From the NCBI GenBank assembly GCA_000469685.2, contig LS997565.1, positions 13,835,922 to 13,899,921 of the forward strand: a DNA stretch of 64,000 bases. The letters are read 5' to 3'. Both the position numbers and the translations under genes were made by a program. Below the pieces are notes generated by a model, which did no database searches, was not told where the DNA came from, and was given only the letters and a program-made list of their open reading frames with translations. The stretch comes from Haemonchus contortus (lineage: Eukaryota > Nematoda > Chromadorea > Rhabditida > Trichostrongylidae). Below, piece by piece: positions 11,678-21,463 of the stretch. Each line of letters opens with the position of its first letter. The stretch's first letter is position 1.

Positions 11678-11764
11678 TGGTGCATCGGCCGGGAATTGAA
11701 CCCGAGTCCTACCGTGGGGGAGGGGGGGGGGGGAGATACAATGATACCGCTACTTCCTCGGTGC
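11678..11764 (-). tRNA. tRNA-Gly(CCC)-like pseudogene including CCA, at the primer-binding site
   Basis: Read on the minus strand, the segment starts GCACCGAGG and has GTAGCGGTATCAT, which matches the D-arm of animal tRNA-Gly(CCC). Next comes a C-rich anticodon region ending CCCAC, then the T-arm CGGGTTCAATTCCCG (a B box), CGATGC and CCA. The C run at the anticodon is expanded and broken by one T. A templated CCA is not expected in a eukaryotic tRNA gene. The last 18-27 bases serve as the LTR element's primer-binding site. A normal site copies only about 18 nt of the tRNA, so a whole tRNA-like sequence here is odd. It is not a working tRNA gene. Confidence 0.6.
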
Positions 11765-11842
11765 TCGACGAGTCTTTCCACTAATAAGTTGGGAGACTGC
11801 ATGCATATCATTGTCTTGCAGATGCGCACATGCCCCTCTGCC

Positions 11843-12759
11843 TCATTTACTTGCGTCGCAGAATACCCATAGGGTATGGTATTTGTCGGTATCATTGGCC
11901 GCGCGCTTTGGGATCGTGATTGTCATGTCACTGATTTCTCGACGAGCAGTATTCCATTTATGCCATAGTTCTGCAGGTACATGGTCATTCCATTTTAAAG
12001 TCGTGTCATATATTTCTATCATTAACGACTTCAATTTTACGGGCATTTTTTTGGGACATTCGCTGCTTTTACGGCTGTCAGCAAAGCACTTCCAACACAG
12101 TTCCTCCTTTTTCAGGATAGCCCTTCTTTCATTTATTCCTACCACTCTTCTGCAATAATTTGACGCGTGGTTGGCATTTTGCAAAATAAGCACGCCTTTG
12201 AGACTTTATAAGGCTGTTCTGTGGAGTGTCTCTATCTTTCTCCGTTGTGATCGTGCTTTGTGAAGTTGCGCAATCTTGATTCTACCAATTTCTTCGCTTC
12301 TATCTCTTTTTCCAGCTCGTTCATTATGTCTTCATTCTGTGTAGTAATCAGGACGTTCTTCACAATGCTGTATGGAAATTTTTCGAGAATCTTCTCTGTC
12401 CATAGCGCGTCTTGCGCAATGCGAATGTCTTGACCAGCTGATACCATTTGGTTAATGAGCATTCTGATTTTGTCGAAGACATTATTGCAGGCAGCCGCGT
12501 TGCTGGCCGCTGGACGGAAGCCAATTAGTTTTTGTACTATTTTTGCTCTGTTTATGGGTTTGTTCCCATATTTTTTCTCAAAAGCTTCAATCATCCAGTT
12601 GTAGTTTTTTGGCACCAACTGTATACCTTTAACGGCTAATTCAGCCCTACCTCTCAAGCTGTCTTTTAAGAGCAGCATTTTTTCCACTGTGCTTAACACT
12701 TTGTTGTCGTGCACTAGTGTTCGGAAGACTGCCCAGTATTCTGGAACACCGATGCACAC
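11843..12759 (-). pseudogene. BEL/Pao gag joined to a pol fragment, antisense inside the LTR element
   Basis: The 12759-12232 frame matches the DUF1759 region of BEL/Pao Gag (KMLLLKDSLRGRAELAVKGI, then YGNKPINRAKIVQKLIGFRP). After a stop or shift near 12232, the 12193-11843 frame continues with zinc-knuckle cysteines (KKEELCWKCF, SECPKK). It then jumps to PAELWHKWNTARREI and TLWVFCDASK, which belong to the pol connector just before RNase H. Protease and most of the reverse transcriptase are deleted. Its orientation is opposite to the LTRs, so it came by inversion or from another element. Confidence 0.8.
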
Positions 12760-12920
12760 ACCTCAGCACGGTGTCCTGAATTCTCGGACACGGTGTCGAA
12801 AGCTATACGAGCATCCCAAGCAGGTATATGCACAAGATGTCTAAAAAGCGCTCACCAGAGCGACTGCGGCATCACGTGCCAGAGCTGCGGGATGCCGCAC
12901 AACTTCCTGTTATGCCCAAC
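12752..12920 (+). pseudogene. BEL/Pao Gag zinc-knuckle remnant, sense to the LTRs
   Basis: A plus-strand frame gives GICTRCLKSAHQSDCG followed by CQSCGMPHNFLLC. This is the double C-x2-C-x4-H-x4-C type knuckle at the end of BEL/Pao Gag. It probably belongs to the element that owns the LTRs. Stops follow directly, and the rest up to the right LTR has no pol. Confidence 0.7.
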
Positions 12921-13126
12921 TAGGGCTTATACTGAATCTGCAATCGAAAGAAGAAAACACTAACGCTCTATTCCCTACTAATCTCCCTTCTCGATGGGCA
13001 CGGAACGTACATGCAAGACCACCATTTGACAACGATCAACGCCACACTATGAAACGATAGAAATCTGAGTTTTCCTGAACCCCTCCTACTGCATTATGAT
13101 TGTTTTTGAAGCTTAGACTTTACATG

Positions 13127-13144
13127 TAAAGGGGGCGCGCGGAG
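13127..13144 (+). other. Polypurine tract before the right LTR
   Basis: GTAAAGGGGGCGCGCGGAG directly precedes TGTCTC of the right LTR, the expected place of the plus-strand primer. A similar GTAAAGGGGGGGAGG precedes the second LTR-like unit at 14548. Confidence 0.6.
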
Positions 13145-13441
13145 TGTCTCGCTCTGCGCGACCCTTTAACCTTTGTTAGCCCTTTGCTCTATTTGTCACC
13201 CATAAAACCATTGATAACTATGTGGACTATTTGCCACCCCTTGGCCTTTGATAAACCCATTGTTTGTCACGCCATATCGGCTGGGTATAAATACCCGTAG
13301 CACCGCCGATACGGGGCTTTTTGTGCTTTACAATAGATTTGCATATAACCACTGTGAACAAGCCAACCTACACACTACCCAAAAAAGAGTAAAGGCTAGT
13401 GAGTCACCAAAACGAGAAACTCTTTTTCCCAAACGGGGACA
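13145..13441 (+). repeat. Right LTR of the BEL/Pao-type element
   Basis: The partner of 11376-11673, with the same TGT start and ACA end. A palindromic TATA segment (GGGTATAAATACCC) is present. It is followed by GGGGC, the likely target duplicate. Confidence 0.85.
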
Positions 13442-13573
13442 GGGGCATTGGAACATTGGTGGACGATGGGGAGCCCCATTTTCCACGTTCGCTTTGCAGC
13501 TTGTGGCAATTCTTTTTTAGTTGTTTGGCGGCTTCAAACTACAATACCGTGCCTTTCTTATTGATTAATTTGA

Positions 13574-13720
13574 TTGTTTTTTGTTTCTTTTTCGTTTTTA
13601 TGTTTATTAGATTCGATTGTTCCAAATGGCTCCTCCTATATTGTCGACGGTCAATAGAAAAATATGTAAAGGACTTCCTTACTCACATATTACAGGCTCC
13701 TATACGCAGCCAGTGCGGCA
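13574..13720 (+). repeat. Second LTR-like direct repeat, left (truncated) copy
   Basis: From TTGTTTTTTGTTTC to AGTGCGGC this matches 15064-15230, apart from a 26-bp gap near the end. It corresponds to the 3' part of the unit that begins at 14548. The two copies bracket the helicase fragment. Confidence 0.75.
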
Positions 13721-13734
13721 TCCATCAGTTGGCC

Positions 13735-14373
13735 CCGCATGTCAAGTGTCCGCCAAACTCGAATCCAGCCCTTCATGGCACACGTAGCGTCATGAGCCTT
13801 CTCCTAGCTTCCCCAGTAGTCCCAGCAGCTCCTCTTGTTACCACCTTTAGATCCCACCCCGCGCTCATAGCTCTCCCTAATGTCATCGCCTATGATGGAA
13901 CTCTTGTAAGCGGCACGATCGCGCAGGCACGCCTCCTCCTCCTCTCCAGGATGCGCTTCCCCTCGCCCAACATCCCCTTTATGTTCATAGACGCAATAGG
14001 TACAGATGTCCGAGCCTCCAGTAAGTCCTTGTACAACGAGGACGAAGCCATCATCTGTCGCCACCTCATAGACCGACTGATCGGAGTAGGAGTTCCCCCA
14101 CAGAGCATATGCTTCATCGCTTTTTACAGGGAGCAGTACCGTCACGTGAAAGAAGAAATGGGCGATCTTGGCTTCGAGCTCACGACGGTCGACTCAGTGC
14201 AGGGACGCGAGAAGGATGTGGTAATTCTTTTGGCTACAAAAACAAAAATTTCTCAGGATCCAGAGGGCGAATTCATCAACGCCTACCGACGCCTGAACGT
14301 CGCCGTGACTCAGTCCCGACATGGCCAGTTTATCATAGGCCAGGCTAGTACCCTCCGCCAAGTGCCGGTATGA
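13735..14373 (+). pseudogene. Upf1-like superfamily 1 helicase fragment (AAA_12, RecA2) inside an LTR-like unit
   Basis: An uninterrupted intron-free frame encodes the second RecA domain of an Upf1/SMUBP2-type helicase. It includes NEDEAIICRHLIDRLI, IAFYREQYRHV, motif V (TVDSVQGREKDVVILLATK) and motif VI (RRLNVAVTQSRHGQFIIG). The N-terminal RecA1 domain with the Walker A and B motifs is absent, so it cannot act as a helicase. In cells such proteins unwind RNA or DNA. The frame stays open upstream through the LTR-like repeat, which is likely accidental. About 165 bp after the stop comes a polypurine tract and then an LTR-like start, so the fragment sits where pol would end. It may be a captured piece of a host gene or an accessory domain of the element. 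Confidence 0.75.
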
Positions 14374-14552
14374 AACACCCTGTTGCGTTGAGCGGATTCC
14401 ATCAACGCAGTCGTTACGGCGGCACAAGTTCCTAGTTACTTTCCCAACTATTAACGACTCCTCTTCGGTAAGGCACTTCTTCTACTTCCTCATGTGTTAG
14501 TAGCTTTCCTAAAAGTCCGGGTCGGACTTTGGGTAAAGGGGGGGAGGTGTAA

Positions 14553-14579
14553 GCCGCGCTGTCGCTGTACCAGCGCGGC
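14553..14579. repeat. Perfect 9-bp GC hairpin at the LTR-like start
   Basis: GCCGCGCTG pairs exactly with CAGCGCGGC across a 9-nt loop. Lying 5 nt from the start of the LTR-like unit, it could be an integration or promoter feature. Confidence 0.7.
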
Positions 14580-14964
14580 GATCATATGTTGATGTTTTCA
14601 GATGACTCATGAAGGAATTTCAGGGCGGAACGCGGAGCAAGAGGACGACATCGGGGAGTCGACAAGGCTCTACCCACGAGCGGCATCTAGCATCCCGCTA
14701 CCGCCATGGGGGCGAAGCCCTGGCCACCAATATCATATCCCATCGGGATGATCTACTTCTGCATGTAGCTCTGTATGATTAATCCTTTGTCCTCATTTTT
14801 TGTATTGTTACATTCCATTGGATGCTTGTATTTGTTCGTGCCTCACTTATGATTTATGTCGGTTATTTTGCACATAGCTTAGTCTTAATCGGTAGTTCCT
14901 TCGCAGAAGTAGTCGGTAGGCACGCTCCGCTGTGCGCGCGAGCTTACTGGTAGCAGCGAGTGGT

Positions 14965-14967
<3 letters not shown>

Positions 14968-15006
<39 letters not shown>
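14968..15006. repeat. (TA)n microsatellite
   Basis: About 19 uninterrupted TA units inside the LTR-like unit. Confidence 0.9.
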
Positions 15007-15009
<3 letters not shown>

Positions 15010-15230
15010 TACATGACGTGAGTCATGTGAGTGTTTTGTGTTGTTTTTTGAGTGTCATGTGTGGTTGTTTTTTGTTTCTTTTTCGTTTTTATGTTTATTA
15101 GATTTGATTGTTCCAAATGGCTCCTCCTATATTATCGACGGTCAATAAAAAAATAAGTAAAGGGCCTCCTTACTCACATATTGCACGCTCCAATCTTCCA
15201 TCGCAATTCTGCGGATACGCGGCTAGTGCG

Positions 15231-15906
15231 GCGAGAGCGACGGTGTGTTCGAAATCCGAATACGGTTGATACCAGTAACTGACAACAACTGATAACGGCT
15301 GATAAAGAAGGTTTGCAAAGCCGTTCGCATTAGCCCTGAAGCTTTGGCATTTTAATAAAAGATGTGGAGTTTGGTCGGTTCGCAGATGACTGATGAGAGG
15401 AATTGAGGAATTGATAACAACTGGTAAAGGCTGTGAGGATCACAGAGTTCACGATTCGCTTGGTCCGCGATGCGCACAAACCGTAGAGCCTTGACAGTCT
15501 GGTAATCGTAGATTGGTGATGAGAAGAGTTGTCAACAAATGATAAGGCATGACAGGCGACCTTGGAGAGCAAAAGCCTCTTAGTTCTTAGCGTTTGTCGT
15601 GCTTGCTATGAAGTCTTGACACTTCAGTATGTTCGTTCCGGATGGAACAGAAGGTGGCAATGGTAGTTTGAAGGACTTGCTTAACACTACCATGGAGCAC
15701 AGGCAACCAAATTAGGTCTATTGCTCGTTTTCCAGTACAATAACTACTCATTAGGTTCGCGCCTCCATAGAAGACTATTATTTCCCCAGTGGTGAGACCA
15801 CCTGCAGTGGAACACGTTCGCCGCCAACAATCTGCAACAATTTGGTCGGCATGCTCAACTATGCTGGAGTTGCTGCGTCATTGGGCCCTCATTTCTTGAT
15901 TCCTTG
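15231..15906. other. No gene recognised
   Basis: Several short repeats of the type CTGATAAC/GGCTGATAA occur at 15285-15305 and about 15405-15425. No coding signature was seen. Confidence 0.4.
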
Positions 15907-15908
15907 TA

Positions 15909-17211
15909 CAGGGTGCGGCAAAAGTTCTGGCAACGATAAACATGATCGTAAAAACGGTCAAATCGATCGATTCATGATACAGCTCCAACAGCATTTATCA
16001 GCAGCTATGTAGATTACAAAAACAAACTAGATTTCGTAATAGCCCCCTTTTGTGCGAATACAGGCTGAAATTCTCCTAGGAAACGCGTCGACGGCGGCAC
16101 GGAGGTAGTCTTCTTCCAAATCCTCCCATGCTTTAACGGGGGTTGCACGTAGAGCATCCAAATTTCTATGCTGGGTAGAGCAGGCTTTCCTCTTAAGAAC
16201 TGACCACACAGAGTGGTCCAATGGATTTAGGTCTGGACTGTTTGGAGTCCAATCCTTCGACGATATGAAGTCTGGGAAGTGCGTTGTGCACCAGTCTTGT
16301 ACCACCTTGGACCTGTGTGCTGAAGCTGAGTCCTGTTGAAAAGTCCAAGGCCGGTTGCCGAAATGGGATTGTGTCCGAGGGAGTACCTCCTTCTCCAACA
16401 TGCCTTTTAGGTAGCTCTTGCTATCCACCTTAACTCCTTTCTCCAAGGAAATCAGGGACATCTTGCCGTCCGATAGGATTGCCCCAAAAACCATCAACGG
16501 CTTGGGGTGTCCAGATCGCTGAGCAATCCCTCCATGTTGGCTGGCTTCTACAGGGCTTCCCGCTTTCATCCTATCGTTTTGGATGTTCAGGAATTGATTT
16601 GTTGAAAACAGGCATTCGTCAGTGAAAAGGATGTCGCTGTGCCGTGCCTGCGAAAATCGCTTTAAACGCTCCCTAAATCTTTTGAGCCTAGTTTTCTTCA
16701 TACGCTCAATTAGCATGTGAGCTTTTCTGATCTTATAAGAGCGAAATCGAAGGTGACTGGTGACAATCCTTCCGACAGATCGAGCAGAAATTCCGACCTC
16801 AAGAGCCGTTTATCTCTCGGAGCTACAAGGGTTGCGGCAGATTTTCGTTCGCATAATTTTCACGATCTCCTTTGTCGTTGCACTCTTCAGTCTTCAACTT
16901 TTGGGCTTGTCCTCCATAGCTCCTATCGCCTTGTACCTGTTGACGTCGTTGTACACGATTCTTAAGGGAATCTGAAGCTGTTTGAAGATGGTCTTCGCCG
17001 TGCATTCAGCCAGGTGGAGGTGCAGGATGGAGGGTCGTTGGCCTTTGCCTGTCACTATTCTGTAAGATGGCATATTCAAGAACGGCTAGTCTATGGAATG
17101 TATAGAAGAAGACTTGCAGTAAATAGTGGCACAGATCCTCTCGAGATCGAAGGCCTCATTTTTTATAGGGAATCTGAAACGGGTCTTTGCCAGAACTTTT
17201 GCCGCACCCTG
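15909..17211 (-). mobile_element. maT-like (DD37D) Tc1/mariner element, copy 2
   Basis: Inverted terminal repeats begin CAGGGTGCGGCAAAAGTTCT at both ends and extend through TGGCAA. TA duplications lie at 15907-15908 and 17212-17213. The 1303-bp length is complete, and the minus strand carries the transposase. Confidence 0.95.
16027..17079 (-). pseudogene. maT-like DD37D transposase, frameshifted N-terminus
   Basis: The 16716-16027 frame holds the whole catalytic core: first Asp in LFTDECLF, second in WTFQQDSASAH, third in PDLNPLDHSVW. Exactly 37 residues lie between the second and third Asp, the DD37D spacing of the maT clade, not the DD34E of Tc1. The N-terminal helix-turn-helix (ECTAKTIFKQLQIPLRIVYN) is readable from 17079 but in a different frame. 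At least one frameshift near 16.72-16.9 kb therefore disables it. Confidence 0.88.
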
Positions 17212-17213
17212 TA

Positions 17214-17631
17214 GAACCAAGAGCAGTGTACCATTCTACCCATTCCGTTCGAAACTTTTAAGGTAAGAAATTTTTCATTCATTCTGAAAAGAGGAATAGC
17301 AGGTCAGCCAAGGATTTCGGCTCCGTCGCTGGAAAAGGAGAGCCTGGAGTAAGCCAGATCACCCACTAGTAGCTAATGATGCACTTATCAAAAGAAACGC
17401 TCAAACCAAATATATATCGCAAATTACAATGAAGAAGTATTGGCATACGGTTCTTAGCTAGGTCATGTGACGTTAAAAAGAAGCAAACTTTTGAGTTTAC
17501 AGCCTTTCTTGACACCTCTCATGTTCTCTGTCATAAGGATGTTCTTTTAGCATTCAAAATTGTTGACCACGGAATCCTCCAGTAAAGTATAAACAAGAAT
17601 AGAACACGATTCATTATAACAGTGTACTACT
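17214..17631. other. Flank of the peptide mini-gene; no other gene
   Basis: The part from about 17460 aligns with 33760-33950 and 36160-36330, the 3' flanks of the other two mini-gene copies. It includes the conserved minus-strand TTAYGAYAG/GAAC block. The remainder is unassigned. Confidence 0.45.
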
Positions 17632-17833
17632 CTATGCAATCAAACGCAGGTAATTCATCATGGGTTCTTTTCTGTACATCCCGTACATTGCAGCGATAGC
17701 GAGATTCATCTGAAGTAACAAACATTATCAAATAAACCCTATCACATCAAAATGTTTAATAGTCTAGATCCATCAGGTTCAAAAAATTTACCAGAAGACT
17801 GGTTAGACAAGCGAAAAACAACGCAACATTCAT
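17632..17833 (-). pseudogene. Decayed copy of the FLRFamide-type mini-gene (copy A)
   Basis: Exon 1 (17792-17833) encodes MNVALFFACLTSLL. After an 82-nt GT-AG intron, exon 2 (17632-17709) encodes MNLAIAAMYG and YRKEPMMNYLRLIA then stop. The exon layout and phase-0 junction match copies B and C. Where those end in FL[R/H]FG-stop, this one ends YLRLIA, so the amidation glycine is gone. The acceptor just upstream of the ATG, which is intact in B and C, reads TTTCCAAC here without AG. Both changes point to loss of function. The frame is otherwise open,  so an unamidated peptide cannot be excluded. Confidence 0.6.
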
Positions 17834-17945
17834 CGTGTTGGAAACACAACAATTCTTCAGAGAGTCGAAGACTATAGATAAGATAAAAGAGTGCATAGAC
17901 ATTGGGTTAGGGACATGGGCTTTTTGTGCCTCATCCCTTTATTAC

Positions 17946-18242
17946 AGGGCGGAGATGGTGCCGTGGCATGTGGCGCACTATGTCATACGCACGGCCAGGG
18001 GTTCGAATCCCTGATCGATATCGTCCTAGGCCATCCAAGCCTTCCATCCCTCCCTAATTGGTAACAGACTCGTCTGGGAGGATAAAAGCACTGACTTGTA
18101 CATCGGCTGGCCACCGCAAGACATTGTATAGGCCACATACGCACTCATTACGCCACTACGATTCTGAATGGAAGTCGAGTGCGGGAGCGCATCCCTTGGA
18201 CGGGATTGATTAACGCCAAAGACTTAATCCTTCATCCTTTTT
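17946..18242 (+). repeat. tRNA-derived SINE, full-length reference copy
   Basis: The head is tRNA-like: GGCGGAGATGGTGCCGTGGC (A-box region; other copies read TGGTGTAGTGG) and GGGTTCGAATCCC, a perfect polymerase III B box, about 40 bp later. The body includes CCAAGCCTTCCATCCCTCC, CTGGGAGGATAAAAGCACTG and CATCGGCTGGCCACCGCAAG. The end is GGGATTGATTAACG followed by TTTATCC-type tail units. No open frame is conserved, so it depends on a LINE partner. It sits just upstream of mini-gene copy A. Confidence 0.88.
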
Positions 18243-18833
18243 TGTTTTGCTTCCCAACGACGGAATCGCGATGTAGATAGTATTTATTTCATCAAACACA
18301 CTTATTTTAGGTCCTCCGTTGGTTAATAGAGCGAGATCAAAAGGGACAGCAGTCTTCGAAAGCGGAAATTGCCAATTTCGTTGGAAAAGCTGGGGGTTAA
18401 ACAGCATGAGAGCATGTGAGCAAATTTACAAGGTGTATGGGCAATGAATCCAACTTCTAACATCCCTATTCGCATGGGAACTACAGCCACAATGACTCCT
18501 GCACTCTTCGGGTATACCTCATCATCAGCTGATATTTTCTATAACACTACGACTCACGAACTGCTACAAAAAACACAGACAATAACCACATAGAAATAAA
18601 GCATTTTTTTCGTTTTCCGAAGGAAATATATAGCCGATAAGCGCAAAAAAGATCACATTAGCACTCTCATTCTCGATGCAGTTCTCCCCGCCTTCTGTCC
18701 ATGTCATCAGTGTGAATTTGCATAAGTCATTTGTTATATTCTATATTTTGAATAGTTGAATAGCATTTGAAATATTCGAAGAATATCTGGTTTCACTAAT
18801 GCATGTCCCATGTTATTCTAAAAAACATACATA
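18243..18833. other. No firm gene; possible minus-strand exon remnant at 18250-18407
   Basis: A minus-strand frame starting at 18407 reads NPQLFQRNWQFPLSKTAVPF and more, with coding-like composition, but has no recognised family. The segment 18690-18790 resembles 34565-34650 upstream of mini-gene copy B, so the duplicated block reaches this far. Confidence 0.35.
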
Positions 18834-19351
18834 CAGTAGTGCTCGAAAGTCCTGTGCCAAATGCTCTTACGCTTTTTAGTTCATAACTTTTTCCGTAGTG
18901 GAGCAAATTGAGCGAAATGCTGATATGTTTAACTGAAGCCTATTTCACACTATCCACACTACTTGCCTGCGAAACAGCAATATCCACATAACTAGAGCGA
19001 GGTGCTTGTTGCGGTAGCAGATTTCGCTGAAAACAAAATAATCTACGTCTGCAGTTATTCGCACCTGGGCGATTTTCTCCTTCGCTGTATTCGGCATTAC
19101 CGCTTATGCGCTTCAGACGTGAGACAGAAATTCCTAGAAGGACCATCATCGGTTTTGACAGTTGATTTTGGGATCATGCTTCTCGGAATATCTGGAACAT
19201 GATCAGATTGCATGATCAATAGCGGTAAATATTCACAATACACCCATGCAACAGATATCGAAATATCGCAGATTAGATCCAGTGGGAAAGGAGTTACGAC
19301 TGAAAAGTGCGACTTAGGAAGCATTTGAGGAAAGACTTTTGTGCGCTACTG
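18834..19351. mobile_element. 518-bp MITE, copy 1
   Basis: It starts CAGTAGTGCTCGAAAGTCCT after TA and ends with the complement of CAGTAGCGCACAAAAGTCTT. The right flank is CA, a mutated TA. A second copy, 519 bp and inverted, lies at 42269-42787. It has no transposase. The ends are of Tc1 type. Confidence 0.85.
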
Positions 19352-19506
19352 CAGTTGTCTTGCTGTAGGAATCTCATAGGCCTTTTTCAGTGAGATTTCA
19401 GGGTCAGCCAGAGATATGCTCTTAACTGTATCCCTCGCACAATAGAACAGATTAAGAAATGACTTATCCTACTATATATAACGCGCTAAGTGTGTCTATT
19501 GGTTTG

Positions 19507-19777
<271 letters not shown>

Positions 19778-19786
19778 CCGGAAATT

Positions 19787-20760
19787 CATAATTCGGGTTC
19801 CCGTCGACCTAGAGAGTTCAAATTTGGTAGGGGTACAGGCGGCAGGATAGGAACACTAATGGTGGGAGGTGGGGCCAAACTTCACCTACAGGGGGTGGGG
19901 TTTGTGCGAAATAAATGTTTGAGCGGAGAGTCATAACTTCTGTTCCCGTGGACCTTAACCGCTCAAACTTGGTAGGGGTACAGGCGGCAGGATAGGAACA
20001 CTAATTGTGGGTGGCGGGGCCGGACTCCACCCACAGGGGGCGGGGTTTGTGCGGAAAATTATAACTACTCTCCCTGTGGACCTAGAACGTTCAAATTTGA
20101 TAGGAGTACCCAAGATAGGATGGAGACGCTTATAGTGGGTGGCGGGACCAGACTCCGCCCACAATGGGCGGGGTTTGGGCAGGAATTCATAACTCCTCCC
20201 CCTGTGGACCTAGAACGTTCAAATTTGGTAGGAGTATAGGCGGCAACATGGGAACATTCAAGGTGGGTGGCAGGGCCGGACTCCGCCCACAAGGGGCGCA
20301 GTTTGTGTGAAAACCTAAACTCGGACCTAGAATGTTCAAATTTGGTAGGAGTACAGGCGGCAACATGGGAACACTTATGGTGGGTGGCAGGGCCGGACTC
20401 CGCCCACAAGGGGCGCAGTTTGTGTGAAAACCTAAACTCGGACCTAGAATGTTCAAATTTGGTAGGAGTACAGGCGGCAACATGGAGACACTTATGGTGG
20501 GTGGCAGGACCGGACTCTGCCCACAGTGGGTGGGGTTTGAGCGGATAATCATAACTCCTTCAAAGGGCGGGGCTTGCAGAGAAATCTTAAAATGGACCTA
20601 GACAGACCAAAATTGGTAGGAATGCAGGAGGCAGGATAGGAACACTGATGATATGTTGCAAGACTGAACTCCGCCTCAAGGGGCTTGGGGTGAATAAATA
20701 CTGTTAGTTCGGACCCAGACCGTCGAAACTTGAGGGCACAAGGAGTCGGCTTGGAACATT
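19787..20760 (+). repeat. Minisatellite, about 7-8 units of about 120-135 bp
   Basis: Each unit carries GACCTAGAAYGTTCAAATTTGG, split here as GACCTAGAAYG and TTCAAATTTGG, then TAGGAGTACAGGCGGCA. Next comes GTGGGTGGCGGG, CTCCGCCCAC and GGGGCGGGGTTTGTG. GTGGGTGG can pair with CCGCCCAC in every unit (one G:T), so the array is a string of conserved hairpins. Units in the centre (20330-20500) are almost identical and the outer ones are diverged. Confidence 0.9.
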
Positions 20761-20990
20761 GATGGTAGCTAACATAGTAGACTTAGCCGCGACGAAGTTT
20801 CTGAATATTTTTTTCTTTTAATAATCGCCTTTGTGATATTATGCGATGTTTTATTTGGACACAGCGAAGATGGCTTACAGGAAAATTGCACCTAATTCGA
20901 AGTTAACACTGTGGGCGTAGAGCTCTCAAAGAAAAAGAAAAATACGAAGTGTTATTTACGCATAGCAAATTTCTCACAGGAAGGAAGAGC

Positions 20991-21046
20991 GCCCGGCGTA
21001 GCCGGGCGAACCCATAAGAAGGAGGGGAGCCCGTCGTTAGCCGGGC
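20991..21046 (+). repeat. Twin terminal hairpins of the Helitron-like element
   Basis: GCCCGGC-GTA-GCCGGGC (20991-21007) is perfect. GCCCGTC-GTTA-GCCGGGC (21029-21046) has one mismatch and ends 7 nt before CTAG. Helitron termination hairpins lie at this kind of distance. Confidence 0.75.
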
Positions 21047-21057
21047 GGCCCGACTAG

Positions 21058-21463
21058 TACTTCAGAAGAGGAAACGATGCAGCGAAATCGAGGCGACAGT
21101 TGACTCATTATTTCATAGGTTCGTGGAACCGGAGGACCCGAGACGAATGGTCGATGTGATCCTGGAAGTTGGGAGCTTGGCAACAGGAGCGCCCTTAACG
21201 AGTGAAGATGCCGCACGTCATAGGGTCAAATACCGAGCTACGAACGGCCTGTGACTATCGAGTTTCATTCCCGTGCTTCAAGAAAGCTGTGCTCTGTAAA
21301 CATAGTCTATCGATTTAGGAGAAACCCACAGGCTTACATTTCTCCTGAAAATGAAATTGCCAAACAACAATGGGGATACTATGCTGGACTTCCAGCTATC
21401 TCGTCATAATGCATTGATGTCTTAAGTGTGATTGTGAAACTTGGCCAAGATATTCCAACTTCA
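21058..21463. other. No gene recognised
   Basis: Unassigned. The part from about 21340 may be the outer end of a minus-strand Penelope-type terminal region, judging from the ribozyme-like motif next to it. Confidence 0.35.

Larger units (their letters stand above)
11376..13441 (+). mobile_element. Small BEL/Pao-type LTR element with mosaic interior
   Basis: Two direct repeats of 298 and 297 bp (11376-11673 and 13145-13441) both begin TGTCTC and end GGGGACA. Five-base flanks GGAGC (11371-11375) and GGGGC (13442-13446) look like a mutated target duplication. A primer-binding site complementary to tRNA-Gly starts 4 nt inside the left LTR. A purine-rich GTAAAGGGGGCG lies just before the right LTR. 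Together these fix the element as plus-oriented. The interior is only 1.47 kb. It contains a minus-strand gag/pol relic and a plus-strand zinc-knuckle relic, so the element is non-autonomous. Confidence 0.85.
14548..15230 (+). mobile_element. LTR-like unit following the helicase fragment
   Basis: It starts TGTAAGCCGCGCTG immediately after GGTAAAGGGGGGGAGG, a polypurine tract. Its last 120-165 bp match 13574-13720. The start carries a perfect hairpin (14553-14579) and the middle a (TA)n run. The exact right end is unclear: CACATATTGCA at 15185 and AGTGCGGC at 15230 are both candidates. Confidence 0.6.

Noticed and set aside
11552..11872. Plus-strand frame containing CIGRELNPSPTV
   Set aside because: It is the antisense of the tRNA-like primer site plus LTR sequence.
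13399..13734. Open extension upstream of the helicase segment
   Set aside because: It runs through the right LTR and the LTR-like direct repeat in an arbitrary frame and resembles no protein.
17946..18020. Possible tRNA gene (A and B boxes)
   Set aside because: The same head recurs at about 15 places with a SINE body, and no cloverleaf or anticodon stem is kept.
19955..20552. Overlapping frames on both strands with repeated motifs such as CGRSPALPPTISVPMLPP
   Set aside because: They follow the minisatellite period and appear in several frames at once, so they reflect the DNA repeat.
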